Origin: Ophiodon elongatus
Taxonomy: Eukaryota; Chordata; Actinopteri; Perciformes; Hexagrammidae
DNA: 64,000 nt
Direction: 5' to 3'
NCBI GenBank assembly: GCA_016806645.1
Contig: JACSYO010002134.1
Coordinates: 1,847,988 to 1,911,987, forward strand
Shown here: piece by piece, positions 38,801-50,454 of the stretch
Layout of the letters: each line of letters starts with the position of its first letter
Numbering within the stretch: the stretch's first letter is position 1
The notes under the pieces: model-generated
What the model saw: only the letters and a program-made list of their open reading frames with translations
Told to the model about the DNA's origin: nothing
Databases searched by the model: none
Program-made: the position numbers and the translations under genes

Positions 38801-41800
38801 TTTATCAGAGTCTGCTTGCTGAAACCCGCTTTCCCCTGCAGCAGGATGATGAAACAAAACATTATATCTCATTTAGATGCTCTGTGAATTTGAGGCGTGC
38901 GTCCAGAAAGCCGCTTTTAAAACTAGCATGATGAAGCCTATTGTTAATATGGTTTTCACTCCTTTCTGGCAGAACAGACTACACTTTATGTATCTGTTTA
39001 TTTATCGCAAATAATATTGCGACAACGAGATTAAACCGTTCAAATTGGGCATCGCACACTAAAGTCCTCTAAAGACTCACTCAATGCAAATATGTTTTAT
39101 TTGGTTTATGAATATGAATTCATGCCTTAGTACTACTCTCAATGGGTTTTTTTAAAGATCATTTTCAGTTCTGCAGGTTGAGCTCCCAGGTTGTGCGGTC
39201 GTTGGCCCTGATTCTCAACCTGTTTCTGGCCAGCTCTTGGGGGGAGAAGGTGGGTGGGGGGGTGGGGGGGGGGGAGCACGGGCACTGGCAGCCCATCGCC
39301 CGTCCCCACGGCGTTCAAAGCTCCGGCCCGTGTCATGTTTTCCTGCCCCTGTGCCAGGGTCAAAGCGTTTCATGCCAGACCAATATGGAAAACAAGCCTG
39401 AAGAGCTGCAGCTCTGTTTCAAAACAAGAGGCTCCTTTGAGGCCGCATTAGCCCATAAACCCTGGCCTCACCTCGCTGTTTCCTGTTATGGGGAGCTGGG
39501 TGCTTGGTGGGAGCACGGGGAGGGGGGGGCGGGGGGGGGGGCTGGACACTCTCACAAACACACAACTGTGTGCTCACCTGCCAGGTCAATGTCATCCCAA
39601 AAGCTCCTCAAGACTGATTTTGGCCTTTGACACAACACAATTCTCTCCACTCTGGAGCTTCACTGAAGTTAAGCAAAAGGCTGGTTCAGCACCGGGAGGG
39701 TGAAAGTTAATTGAAGTACAAGATGATTGTCTCATACTTGAATACTGGTGTTATGAAAGTTACCGATTCCCTCCTCTGAATGTTGAGGGTTGTCCGCAGT
39801 AGCAGAGATCGCCTGCAGGGGGCGCAAGAGTGTTAAAAACTCTTGCTGCATCCAGGTACAGGTGTGACACCAAAATGAGTTTGGTGAACTCGGTATTGAT
39901 CATTATTTGAAATTTGGTTAAACAGACTTTGTTTTTTTATGTTTAGGGATTCAAAATGTTTTAGTCCTAAAAAGAGGCTATAGTTTAATGTATATACTGT
40001 ATAATTCCAGACACTAGTCATGGTAAATTATTACTATTTTTAAATCTTAAAAGATACTTCACAGACTGAAACATGCAAGTTCAGCTCTTTGAAAACATAG
40101 CTGTGTGTGCGTTTCAATATATTATAAATGCTATTCAAGTTTGTTTTCATATTCTGTATCTTTCTGTCCTCCTTTTAGGATATCAAAAAAAACAAAAAAA
40201 ACACGAGAACTGTAAAATCTCTTTATCGAACAAAAGTCAATGACCAACATTCCATAAAATTGTAGAAAACAAAGACGTTAAACAGAGAAAAGCAGCAGGA
40301 AAGGGTGAAAGGACAGAAGGGGGAAAATCTAAAGCTCATGTTGATGTTAGATTGAATCGCTCCATGTGTCTGAAAAATGTTAACAATGTTCGCTCATCAG
40401 AACTGCCACCCCCCACCCCCCTCCCTTCTCTCCCCCAAGTGCTATCATTAGCTCCAATCAACATTCCCATTATCATCATTATCACATCATCATTGTGTGG
40501 TTTCACCGAGAGGACGCATTTTTAAATCGCAGAGGTGGCACCAGTGCGCGTGCGTGTGTGTGTGCGTGCGTGCAAATATAAAATAAACATGTTTTCATGT
40601 CATTTTCTACCCAAGAACAGACTAGAACATAAAGGGAACTATCTGATCAAAGTAAAAAAAAAAAAAATTTAAAAAAAAAGATTAGAAAGCTGACGAGTTT
40701 TGTTACTTGACAGTAGTCGATATAAACTGCAGCAAACACATTTTGGTTCACATGAGGAGAGTCCAGGAGAAAATTCATTCAAATAGCTTGTTACAAATAC
40801 AATGTAGTAAACTGCAATACGCTCTTTAATCATTATGACCGTCACCACAGCCTCTGTCCTCCCTTCAGCCAAAAAGAAGAGAAGAAGGGAGCATGCAGAG
40901 GCTTTGCACAAACCCCAGCACTGTGGGTTTAGCACCCCCTGCTGGCTGAACAGTGAACCATTGGGGCCAGTACCAATAGTATTACTAGAACCGCTCTATG
41001 ACCTTTAACACCTAATTAGGGTTCGATCAGCTGCCTAACATTAGAGCAAAACACCCTGGTACCCAACAAAAAAAATAGAGAGCATAGTCTGTGTGCCTGC
41101 CTGAAAGGAATGAGTATGGGCATAGGTGTACTTAGGTACCAATGCACACATAGGCGTGTGCATTGGTCCTTGCGTGTCAACTACAAACGAATGCCTTTAT
41201 TGTTCTTTCAATGGGCCGCAAGGACGAGCTGCCAAGCACGCTAGTAGTCTGCAAATGCGTGCACGGAGTCTTAGCTTTACGATTATTATTGCTGGCACTC
41301 GCTCAGATTCCATCCCGTGCTGCTAACAGAGAAGTCAGTTAAAGGGGCGGGGGGTGGGAGGGGGGGACGAGAGAAGGGTGCCGAACGCCAACAAAAGGAT
41401 GAAGCGCGGCGGCTTGTAGGATGAGCTTCAAACAGCTGGAGGGGGGGGGGGTCGTATCACAGCGCCGCGTTGTTGTTTTCCCAACCAGACGAGCTGCAGA
41501 AAGACGGTGTGAATCTCCAGAGCCAAAATAAGGGTTTTACTGTCGAAGGGAGGGGCGGGACCTGTCCTCTTCATAACCCCGGATCGTAAAACAGCTCTAT
41601 CAGCCAGAGCCCCTGCGTCGCTCTGCCTTGGCGCTCAGGTGGTCTCCCATAACTCACACCCTCTCACGCCGAGACGGCAGTCAAAAATATTCAGACTGAG
41701 CAGCATGCTGCCCTGAAATTTATGAACAGTAGTTAGCCAGCCGATTTATGGCATCACTGTGACCCTGACACCCCGGCCAGTGAGTTCTGAGATGGTCTAT

Positions 41801-42185
41801 CCAGATGGGCACGGGCTCTCGGTATTCAACGGCAACGGCATGACCGGCGCTATAAAAAAAAAGAATTAACACTGTTATTCTTTGTGTGCTGTTAAAGAGG
41901 TTGACGGGGGGAGCTGTGGAAAGTGCAACTTCACAAAAGGTTGACAATGACTTTCCAGGAACTCCGATGGTTTGGAGGACTGGGTTGCATTCTGGGTCAA
42001 CGGACAACTTTTCCCTCAAACCGTGAAACATTAACCAAATCTCTGCTCATTCCCTGCTGCTCGTTTGCTCTATTTTACTTGGCAATGAACTCCAAGAAGA
42101 TGACAAAGCTCTTCTTTGTGCCTACTTCGCATACATGTACATACACGTACACACGCACACACACACGCACACACACACACACACG

Positions 42186-42234
<49 letters not shown>

Positions 42235-43980
42235 GCCACCACTTGTGTGACTTGTTAGATACTGTGTAATAGTTTTTCATATCTTTAAGTTTTCTGAGGA
42301 GCATTCTCCACTGTAGCAGTGGCCAAGTGGAAGGGTTGAACTTCTTTCCATCAGGCCTTTTCAATTCTATTCCAACTTTTATTGCCAACATATATATATA
42401 TTCATGTGTAATCATTTTACTAAATGCATTGATATACAGGACATGTAAATTCAATTGCATTTATAGTTTAAAGGTCAGGTTGAACTGTCCTGATCAATAC
42501 CCAACAAATCAAGGTACTTCAAAATCCCATACGGCAACATTTCTTGCAATGGAGTACGAATAGACCGATTACTCAGTCGGCCGATCAGTTGGGTCGATGA
42601 GTGCCATTTTGAGATGACCGGCAAACGTCTGCACTCACAAGAAATTTAAAAAAAAAAAAGTCTACAGACACATCTGCAACAACTTTCTCAGTATGGCTGC
42701 TGTGGAACAAAGGCAGCCAAACACCAACATTATTACATTTTTGGGGATTTCTTTTAAGTTTCCAAATGTTTGTTCTTTCTCAGAAACAATTAGATCTGCT
42801 GACAAATGCTGTCGTTAAGTGCACGAAAACAATATTCTTCACTGCACCTTCAAACTGAAAATGCATACACTGCAACACAAAAGGTCAGCACCTCATTGAG
42901 CAGACAGAAACGATTCAGACAACAGAAGTATTAAATAACTAAATTGGTGTATGTAGTCAAACGCAAAAAAGGCAGTCACAATATTTTGTTCTAATACTAC
43001 TAACATGGATACGATCCCACCGGCACCCCCGGCTTAAAAGCTAACGTATGGAAGCATTCCACTTCTTCTTCCCAAAGGGGGGAGGCGAATCATAAAGTAG
43101 AGTGCATTTACAACCAGGATGTTGTACCAGTAAGGCCGGTCCATCTAACACACCCCCAAACTTGCATTCTCTCTCATAAACATCAACGGCACCTTGTATT
43201 CCCTACTTCTATAACACCCGCCTGTCCAGCTATTTGGTGTCATTTAGCTGCTAGAGGAGGAACTTGGGACCCGGAGGGGCTCATGTGTAACCTGACGACT
43301 TCAATGAAGTGAAAGCAGCTCTTTGACACAACTGCAATGTAATATGAGGAGACGTGGTTTCTTCTTGGGCAATAAAACATTTCCATTTCCTTTTACCAGC
43401 CCCACAGGCATGATTATTATGAGTGGTCTGAGTGAACCCTGCATTCTTATCTATGCTTCAGATTCATACTGTTAATGAATATCTATGCATTACCCAGACT
43501 GCCCTATCCTTCACCGTTTTTATGGTCCATATTGCTCCAGGTCATAGACCAACTCTCAACATCCCACCTCGCTCTCTCTGCCGAGCCCAGGTGCCCTCAC
43601 TTGTGCCACCCAGGCCCACGGGTAGCCAGAATGATTGACAGGTTTAGCTAACAGCTTCTCAGGTCATGAGACCTTCACTGACTTCCTGAACTCAGTAAAT
43701 GCAACAACCATTACTCTCATCTTGAGCACCTTCTTCCTGGTTACAGGTTTCCATTACACGCCACTCAGTCCGATACAATACTTTTGGTTCCACTTGAACA
43801 TGAGCCCTTTGTAAGATTGCAACTCTGCTGCACATACATGCTGCTTGGGGGCGTGTGAATGTTCACGGTAGTTAACGTTACCTGTCCGGTGATGCCGGTG
43901 ATGAGAGCCACCTTCCTCTCCTTCTCCGGCTCTCCGCCCACCGCGGAGCTAACGTTAGCGGACTCGGAGCACAGGGCCAT
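34331..43980 (-). CDS. gmds: GDP-mannose 4,6-dehydratase, N-terminal four coding exons (gene continues left of window)
   Basis: The enzyme converts GDP-mannose to GDP-4-keto-6-deoxymannose, the first step of de novo GDP-fucose synthesis in the cytosol, using bound NADP. Coding exons on the minus strand are 43882-43980, 36981-37025, 35131-35218 and 34331-34440. All have GT/AG borders, and the phases join without a break into 114 residues. The dinucleotide-binding glycine motif (ITGITGQDGSYL) is formed across exons 1 and 2. Exon 3 gives RRSSSFNTGRIEHLY and exon 4 gives KLHYGDLTDSTCLVKIINE and YNLGAQSHVK, which are near identical to vertebrate GMDS. The start ATG at 43980 has G at -3 and +4. An in-frame upstream GTG is not needed. 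The catalytic Tyr/Lys region and the rest of the ~370-residue protein are not in the window, so intron 4 exceeds 34 kb. Identity is confident; the exact N-terminus is slightly less so because the first ~20 residues are variable in the family. Confidence 0.94.
35131..35218 (-). CDS. gmds: gmds coding exon 3
   Basis: 88 bp encoding VHGILRRSSSFNTGRIEHLY and then QNPQTHTEG, followed by one base of an Asn codon completed by exon 4. The RRSSSFNT segment is the conserved NADP-phosphate-binding stretch of GMDS. Acceptor CCCACAG, donor GTGAGT. Confidence 0.95.
35219..36980 (-). other. gmds intron 2
   Basis: It contains a GT microsatellite (36865-36919) 62 bp from the donor of exon 2 and otherwise no recognised element. 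Confidence 0.8.
36981..37025 (-). CDS. gmds: gmds coding exon 2 (45 bp micro-exon)
   Basis: The exon encodes only DGSYLAELLIAKGYK, completing the glycine loop and the first helix of the Rossmann fold. Acceptor TTTTCAG and donor GTGAGG are both canonical. It is phase 0 on both sides, so skipping would keep frame but remove half of the cofactor loop. Confidence 0.95.
38119..38212. repeat. (GT)n with GTGTGTTG variants and a (GA)n end
   Basis: Units GTGTGTTG are repeated three times, then pure GT, then GAGAGTGA. Confidence 0.9.
38742..38798. repeat. (CA)28 microsatellite
   Basis: Perfect CA run. Confidence 0.96.
42143..42232. repeat. (CA)n followed by (CTG)15
   Basis: An interrupted CA run passes into 15 perfect CTG units (42188-42232), ending CCGCCACCAC. 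In the gmds transcript sense it is (CAG)15. It lies 1.65 kb inside intron 1. Confidence 0.95.
43882..43980 (-). CDS. gmds: gmds coding exon 1
   Basis: This exon encodes 33 residues beginning MALCSESANVSS and ending VALITGITGQ, then donor GTAACG. The first ~20 residues are the non-conserved leader. The rest is beta-strand 1 and the start of the NADP-binding glycine loop. Phase 0 exit. Confidence 0.93.
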
Positions 43981-44220
43981 CTCTTCTCGGCTGGAGGTTT
44001 GCACGCGGCTGTCACAACGTCTGCGCTGTTGTGTGTTTAGTTAGCGTGAGAGTACCGACGATCCTCCTCAGCATCCGTAAACCGAAACACACGCCGCTAA
44101 AAAAAAAAAAAGAGAAAACGCAGGAGCCTACGTAGGAGGAAGCGGCAACGAGATCAGCCAATAGGGAGAGAGCATGTGGGGGCAGCAGACGAGGATTCGT
44201 TAAAGAGGACGCAGGGTCCA
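43981..44220 (-). promoter_or_regulatory. gmds 5' UTR and proximal promoter
   Basis: The ~240 bp upstream of the gmds ATG is CpG-rich and lacks a TATA box at a usual distance. It holds an inverted CCAAT box (CCAAT on plus at 44158-44162), an ETS-like CTTCC on the minus strand near 44136-44143 and a short palindrome CCTACGTAGG near 44128-44137. This is a housekeeping-type promoter layout. The transcription start is not determined. Confidence 0.55.
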
Positions 44221-44324
44221 AGGGGACTGCAGGTCCTTGACCACAGCGTCACCTAAAGGATGGAGAGAGAAAGACAGCCTCCTATTATGTCTACGACACG
44301 AGGTTGTTTTGTGTCAGAAGTAGT

Positions 44325-44740
44325 GGTGAATGTACATTTACTCAAGTTCTGTACTTGAGTAGGATTTTGAGATTCTTGAACTTTACATGAGTATTTCCAT
44401 TACATGCTACTTTATTCTACTGTACTATATTTTTGAAGCCAATATTGAACTATGTACTCCTCTTCATATATTTGACCGAGTTAGTTACTAGTTACTTTGC
44501 AGATTCAGATTACTTATATAGGTCTACACAATATGAATCAACTGATAAAATGATGTTGTAATATCATGGATTAAGATACCCAGTAGTATGTAAAGTAGTT
44601 GAAATGAGCTCCACCTTTACCAGCTGCAACATTAAAGTGATGAACACATAATGCATCAATAATTCTAACCCAGGGAGATTTAATATAAACATATCACGAA
44701 AAGGGACATTTTCCATAATGAGTACTTTTACTTTTGGTAG
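44325..44740. repeat. Teleost interspersed repeat with TACTTTTACTTTTG motifs
   Basis: It begins GTGGTGAATGTACATTTACT, passes CTACTTTATTCTACTGTACT, then AGCTCCACCTTTACCAGCTG and CAACATTAAAGTGATG, and ends near ATAATGAGTACTTTTACTTT. The order matches a very abundant fish repeat, probably a DNA-transposon MITE. A related partial copy lies at 50455-50620. Confidence 0.7.
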
Positions 44741-44767
44741 AGTATGGATTTGATGCCAATTATAATC

Positions 44768-45088
44768 TGTCACAAATCTGAACCAAAATGCAGATGCAGG
44801 ACCGGCAGGTAGGTGCAAAACAAGACTTCTGTTAAAGGGGAATAACAGGTGAGGTGAGATGGAAGCCGAGAGTCTTGGCTGGGGATGTGGGGAATTGCAC
44901 CCAGCGGAAAGGGTTGGCAGGGGAAATCCTGTTATTCAGGCTGGTAGGCTTGGCTAACTGTTTCAGGTGAGTAAAGGCTGATTAGAGCAGGTTTTATGAG
45001 TAAGCAGGTGAAGGCAGGTCAACAAACTGACAAGAAGGTAAGACCATCAGGAAAACTAGTAACAAGAGCTGGAAGCGTGGCACAAACC
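44768..45088. repeat. Possible dispersed repeat with TGTCAC...GTGGCA ends
   Basis: The left border TGTCACAAATCTGAACC and right border GAAGCGTGGCACAA are imperfect inverses. Internal AAAACAAGACTTCTGTTAA and GGTGAG..GCAGGTGA segments resemble a fish interspersed element. Low certainty. Confidence 0.35.
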
Positions 45089-46189
45089 CTCTTTGGCTCA
45101 ACGGTCCAGCGGGAACTGACTGTTGGTGCAGATCTCATAGATGCAGATATATAGATGTGAAACACTATGTCGCCATATCTTACACATTGAACCGTATTAA
45201 CACTTTTTTGTTCCAAATAAACTCTGCAGTATGATGGAGAAAAGAAGTATTTACTGATAGTATTCAGATGATATGTGGTCTGTACATTCATATTTGAACA
45301 CCATTTGTTTTGTTGAATGTAAAGTCAGAGGAAGTAGAAGCTAAATCGCAATATTTATAGGAAGTAATACATTTTAAAAATCACAATGGCAGTGTATGAG
45401 TCTCTTCTGGTTCTGGATGAAGCAGAAAAACTGTACATTCTGTACTTCTAATAGTATGTGAACCAAAACGGTAACAGGAGTAACAGAAGTCCCAAATGTC
45501 TCAATAACAACTGAAAAGTTCCTTTTCAAAATGATTGTCCTCTATCAACATTGATACAACTACATAAGTTCTACATACAACACAAGTTATGAGACAAGAA
45601 GTAATTCAAATGACGTGCAAGTCTGCGCCACTCACATGCATCACCGTATTCTGGGTTTAGATTAACTTGTCGCAACCCTGCACTCAGGGGACAAGCACCA
45701 AAACATCCACTAAGAAATCAGCCTACAGAAGCAACAATGGTGACGTGCGCTAAGAGGACATTTCTCTTTGTGTGCTTGTGTCTGGGTGTTCGTGTCAATG
45801 TGGTTCAGAAAACATCCTGGTCAAACAATGTGGAGGAGGAAATGTCAGTGATCTGTACACATATATTTAACTCTTTGCAAACATTAATCTTGTTTGATGA
45901 GCACCATTATAAGAGGAACAAACATTCACCCTTGAGACAGTGTTCCCTCCTCTCTTAAAGACGCATGTGGATGGACATGCGTTTTTTACAAACCCACAGA
46001 ACTTTATTTCTAATTTTAGTAAAGTCTTAAAGATATACCAATTATGTCGGCTTAAAAACATGGAAAAATGGGTGAATAACAATAACAAAGGATGATGTTC
46101 CCATTTTCAGCGACGCTGAAGCGTCTTGGGGTTTGGCCATGTCAGTCAAGCAAACTGCAAGTGAGTGATGGGACCCAAACTCAGACGTG
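45089..46189. other. Intergenic, nothing recognised
   Basis: AT-rich intergenic sequence. The 73-codon frame at 45737-45958 has a hydrophobic start but no other support. Confidence 0.5.
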
Positions 46190-46395
46190 GGTAAGGCCTC
46201 TCTCTTTGTAGTTGTTACGCATCTCTTTGTGGGTTTGTGTCATTACTTGTCTTTTTGTACTTATTTTGTGTCACTTTTGGTTGGTTTTGGTCTTCTTGTA
46301 GTTATATTTTGTCTGTTTTGCTCCTTATTGTAGTCGTTTTGCATTTCTTTGTAATCATTTTGAGTCTCTTATAGTTGCTTTTGTGTGTCTCGCCT
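46190..46395. repeat. Degenerate ~20-bp minisatellite, TTTGTGTCTCTTTGTAGTTG-like
   Basis: Units such as CTCTTTGTAGTTGTTA, CATCTCTTTGTGGGTTTG and GTCTCTTATAGTTGCTTT follow each other. A second block of the same unit lies at 46800-46905, so the array appears split by the sequence between. Confidence 0.6.
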
Positions 46396-46434
46396 TGTAA
46401 CACCTCGTCAAGTTATGTTGTCCTTGTTTTCACA

Positions 46435-46795
46435 TTCATGTTTTTTTTTTGGGGGTGGGGTTCCTGTTTTATTTTGTCACTCACCTCTTCCTCTCGTTTC
46501 AGAGTACTTCACTTCCTGCCCTTGTGTGATTACCTTTCCCCGCCCTGATCAGTTCTACCTCTTCCCAAATACCCCTCCTCCTGCTCCTCCCTGGAGTATT
46601 TAGTCCGTGCGTTCCCCTTTTTCTGTGCCAGTTTGTCTTCAGATCTCCGTATCTAACGTTCCCACCATTTCTCCCTGTGTTAATGGGTGTCTGTTTTTTG
46701 ACTCGGCTTTTCTCCAACTGCCTTTTTGCCTCACCTCTGTTTTGCCTATCTGTGTACCTGACTTGTGCTTTTAGGTCCTTATCTCAGTGGTGGCA
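46435..46795 (+). repeat. Dispersed repeat inserted in the minisatellite
   Basis: A pyrimidine-rich segment with GGTTCCTGTTTTATTTTG, CACTTCCTGCCC, GATTACCTTTCCCCGCCC, GGAGTATTTAGTCCGTGCGT and TGTGCCAGTTTGTCTTCAG. This is a familiar order of blocks in teleost interspersed repeats. Class unknown. Confidence 0.45.
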
Positions 46796-46905
46796 TCGGC
46801 CTTAACATTTCATAGTCATTGTGAGTCGCTGTGTTTCTCTTTGCAGCTGTCCTTTGGAGTCTCTTACTGATCTGTATGTGTCTCTTGGAGTGTTCTTTTG
46901 TAGGT

Positions 46906-49552
46906 GAAGGCCGGGGGGATATTAAACCGTTGGCCCCTGTAATAAATACTGATGCTGTTAATGATACTTTCATAAAGTATGGAAAAAGGTGTTTTTCTTT
47001 ATATTCAAGAGGAAAATCTGTTTTTTGAGTTGTTAGAACTGACTTGTCAGCATGCCAAAATAAACACAATTTCAGGAGCAGAACTTGATATATTGACCCT
47101 GATAGAGGAATTCATTTCACATCACTTGAGACACTATCTTAAGAGGAGCAATCAAACACTCAGAGCAGCTCCTATATTATTCTTGTACATTTGAGCATGT
47201 ATGAAAACATCTGCTCCAGCTGAGAGTGTCAGTAGCCTGTGAAAGCACTCTCTCACTGCTGGACTTCCCAGAGTGCACAGCATGATGGGTGGTGTGATTA
47301 CATTACAGTGTAAGGCCCCTTTCTCACTCAACAAAATACCCACTAACACACAGTTTTTTGTCAGTAGTGACGGATATTTATCGGCTCCAGCTCCGATCGG
47401 CAGTGATAGAGACATGACAACCGGGCGGATGCGCTCATTTTTGCCCCTTTTCCGGGTCAATGCTATGTGACGCATGTTGACTCCACAGCGGTTTGGAAAA
47501 TTATTACAATTTATTAACATACAAAAAATACGATTCACATGCTCTCATCAAAGCTACCGCACTTCAGTCGAGAAGGTTCTGGCTGGCCGCAGCTGGACCA
47601 TATTGCTCCAGTCAGACAACTATAATTTGACCTTGCTGATCATTGAAACACACTTCATTCATACTCAACAGAAACCAAATAAAACCCATCAAAACCGTAT
47701 TGGTTAGTCTTTCCATTTCACCAACAGTCACCAACTCTGGTTTGAGAGTTTGAAAGAGAGACTGAATAAGTAACATATAAAAATACGGTTTTAAATACAT
47801 TTTGCCTCAGGTGTAAAAATAAATAAATGGAAGGGCCTACTCCTCTACTGACAATGGGAAAGGAGTATAATGCAAATTTTTATCGTGTTTTCCCGTGTTT
47901 AAAAAACATGCATATACGTGTTAATTTTGGGTGAGAAAAGGGTATAAAGTAGGCCTAAATATGTTGTGCCTGGGGTCCTGAGAAGCACAGCAGTCTGCTC
48001 GTCCACCCTGCCTGATCAAAAGAGAAAAACACACAGCTCCGTTACAGCTGTGGGCTCCTCTTCTTCTCTTCTATTGTTTGGACGGCAGGTGTCTCGCTGT
48101 GTGCTTCGAGGTATTTAACTCTCACTGTGCGTCCACTGCTGTGCGGAAACCTTCATCCTTCACACATGTGTTGTGTGTGTGGGAACACTAGAGACAGAGA
48201 GAGAGTTCAGGGTTAAGTGCAAATGAGAGAGTGGGACATTGAGAATCAAATCAACCCAGCAGTTACGCCTTTGTGTTTCATGAAGATCCAAGTTGACGTC
48301 CGCTCTGGCATTCACCCACGATCCTGAGGCTGATTGAATCCACAAACAAACGGGAAAAGTAAGTTTCCCAAATGGATCCATGGCAAGACAAAGAAGAAAG
48401 TCCCTTTTTGTTTTCTCTGGGCAATGTTCTGTGGATGTGACATTAACACGCCCTGAGAAAATCCCCAGTTATGTTTGCCATCTGGCACGACTTACTGGTT
48501 TTTATTGTCCTGACCCTTGGCCTTCCTGAACTTCAGCAAATCTGTACTCAGGTGGACAAACACACGAACACACCTTTACAAATGACAGGAAAAACTTAAG
48601 CATATGAATGGAACAACAAGTGCAGATGACGTGCGATCACAGACCCGAGCAAACCTTGTAGACCTCAGTTTTGGATCAACATGGCAAGAGGAAAAGATCT
48701 GAGTATCGTTATGAAATGTTTCTATCCTGATGAGAGTGGTTTCTTCCAAGGTCACAGTGGAGGATTTATTACGCTTATCTGGTCGTGTTCAGTAACACAT
48801 TAGTGCTCAAACAGTGAATATCCTTGTGTTCCATTATATATGCTCCTTAATCATTTACTACAGAACAGAAAGTGTACGTGTGAAACTTCAAACTGAAATA
48901 CACAAATCTTGGAGGTTTCATTGAGATGAAGTTGTGAAATGATTTATGTTCCCAGAGCCCCTTGCTTGCTTCAAAGGTTTGATTTACATTGATGAATCAA
49001 GATCATTTTGGGACAGCAGTCTGGTATTTTGATCGATGTCGTGCTTTATGTGACAGTGTACACCCATAACTAAAGTTGTCTGGTATGTTTATCGGAAAAA
49101 ACATTTATTTTAAGTTGGGAAGCTGACCCGATTATCAGGTGATGAGAGATGTCCTCATATTTTGTTGAATCTGTTGTTTTTCATTAAAAAAAAATATTTG
49201 ATTGCTGTTTACTGATTGGATGTTTTTTCTGCATATTTTGAGTGCTTCTTGTTATTTATTTTTGTTGTATTTTCAAAATTATGTTTGCTGAGTTTTTTTT
49301 TTTCTTCCCTTTTTGTTATTGGTTGTTTTTCTTCTTACGTTGAGCAGAGTTCCGTTCTACAAGCCTGTGGCTTCTTTTGAACTCTCCTGGAAAAAAAACA
49401 TTTTTCTCATGACTTCTCACAAGTCTCATGTGTGTGCAAATAATGACAAATTAAAAAAACAACATCTTATGTCATTAAGTCGACGAGTGATGTGTTGCCA
49501 TGACAACATACTCTGTGCCTGTGATTTAATGGGGAATGTTGACAGGTAGTGT
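46906..49552. other. Intergenic, nothing firmly recognised
   Basis: A TATA-like GGTATAAAGTA at 47940-47950 is followed by ~130 bp of GC-balanced sequence, but no gene is evident. 49100-49330 is T-rich. Confidence 0.4.
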
Positions 49553-49620
49553 AAAGCGCTTTGAGTGGTCAGAAGACTAGAAAGTTGTGTTTCAAACGCA
49601 AGTCCATTTGCAATTTACCT
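49553..49620 (+). repeat. LINE 3' tail fragment, AAAGCGCTTTGAGTGGTC type
   Basis: GTAAAGCGCTTTGAGTGGTC is followed by AGAAGACTAGAAA and CAAGTCCATTTGCAATTTAC, a standard 3' tail of fish retroelements. Confidence 0.7.
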
Positions 49621-49710
49621 AATAATGACATAGCTGTGGTCATAACTCATAGTCGTACAGGCTAATGGAAGCCGACACCCAGTGTGTGTGTGTGTGTTCA
49701 TGTTGCTTAC

Positions 49711-49768
49711 CTCATCTTCTTCCTCCTCTTCCTCCTCATTGTCGATGCCTGGGGTGATGAAACTGACT
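49711..49768 (-). other. Isolated exon-like segment (acidic), unknown gene
   Basis: On the minus strand, acceptor-like ATATAACAG is followed by an open stretch that in one frame reads SFITPGIDNEEEEEEDE and ends exactly at donor GTAAGC. An alternative acceptor lies at 49762/49763. I do not recognise the protein and no adjoining exons were found between 44.2 and 51 kb. It may be a real exon of an unannotated transcript or a chance purine-rich run. Confidence 0.25.
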
Positions 49769-50454
49769 CTGTTATATCAGAAACATATAGTCACTATGTG
49801 TTTGTTTGCCCAAACGTTTATCTATTGATACATATCAGGGTGATTCATCACTGATATCTGTGATATCAAGAGTTGATACTGATTGATTTACGGATTTATC
49901 AATAAGCATAGTGAAGTGAGGAGCATGGACCAACAAACACATAGTGACAATTTATCTATATTAACTGTTGGATAAAAACTTTTTCTGCAAAGGATTACCT
50001 GTTCTTTTACAACCAGATTAATACATAGAAAAAGTCACATTAGTAACATGAAGAGTAAAAAATAGTTGTGTTGTATATTCAGGCTTATTGATATAATTAT
50101 TTATAAATCATAATACAGATATTCTAATTTCAGTGAAAACAAGTTCAGTTCAGTTTGAATTTAATGAGTTTGGATACAAGGATGCACTTTCGAGACTAAT
50201 CATTTTTCCTTTTATGTCACGGCTGTACGTTATGAGATAAGTCTTTGAGATGTGCATGAACACCCAGCAAGTGTTAACGTGGTCAATAAATGAGGTTTGT
50301 TGTTAACTGAGTTCCTGTGATCTCTTATCAGGACTAAAATAACAAGATGCCTCATTTATAGGATGTTTAAAAGTCAGGCAACAGAAACACCTCTATGTAT
50401 AATAATAATGCATCACTATCTATAATCCAGTGATACAATATACTGTACATTACT
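49769..50454. other. Intergenic, nothing recognised
   Basis: AT-rich sequence, no exon or repeat recognised. Confidence 0.5.

Larger units (their letters stand above)
37026..43881 (-). other. gmds intron 1
   Basis: 6.9 kb with microsatellites (38119-38212, 38742-38798, 42143-42232) and G-rich tracts (39239-39272, 39520-39541, 41350-41368, 41440-41451). 39360-39500 and 38450-38600 are repeat-free GC-balanced blocks that might be regulatory. No coding exon recognised. Confidence 0.75.

Noticed and set aside
39142..39630. 162-codon plus-strand frame in gmds intron 1
   Set aside because: Gly-rich reading of G-tracts. No conserved domain, and it lies within an intron of a confident gene.
43981..44004. 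GTG start eight codons before the gmds ATG
   Set aside because: GTG starts are not expected in a vertebrate nuclear gene, and the ATG at 43980 has a good context.
45737..45958. 73-codon frame with a hydrophobic leader, possible small secreted protein
   Set aside because: No similarity recognised and no promoter or exon context. The hydrophobic start alone is weak.
47940..48090. TATA-like site followed by a donor-like CAG/GTGTCT as first exon of the HIPK-like gene
   Set aside because: The donor is a poor match and the promoter candidate at 51021 with a consensus donor is closer and stronger.
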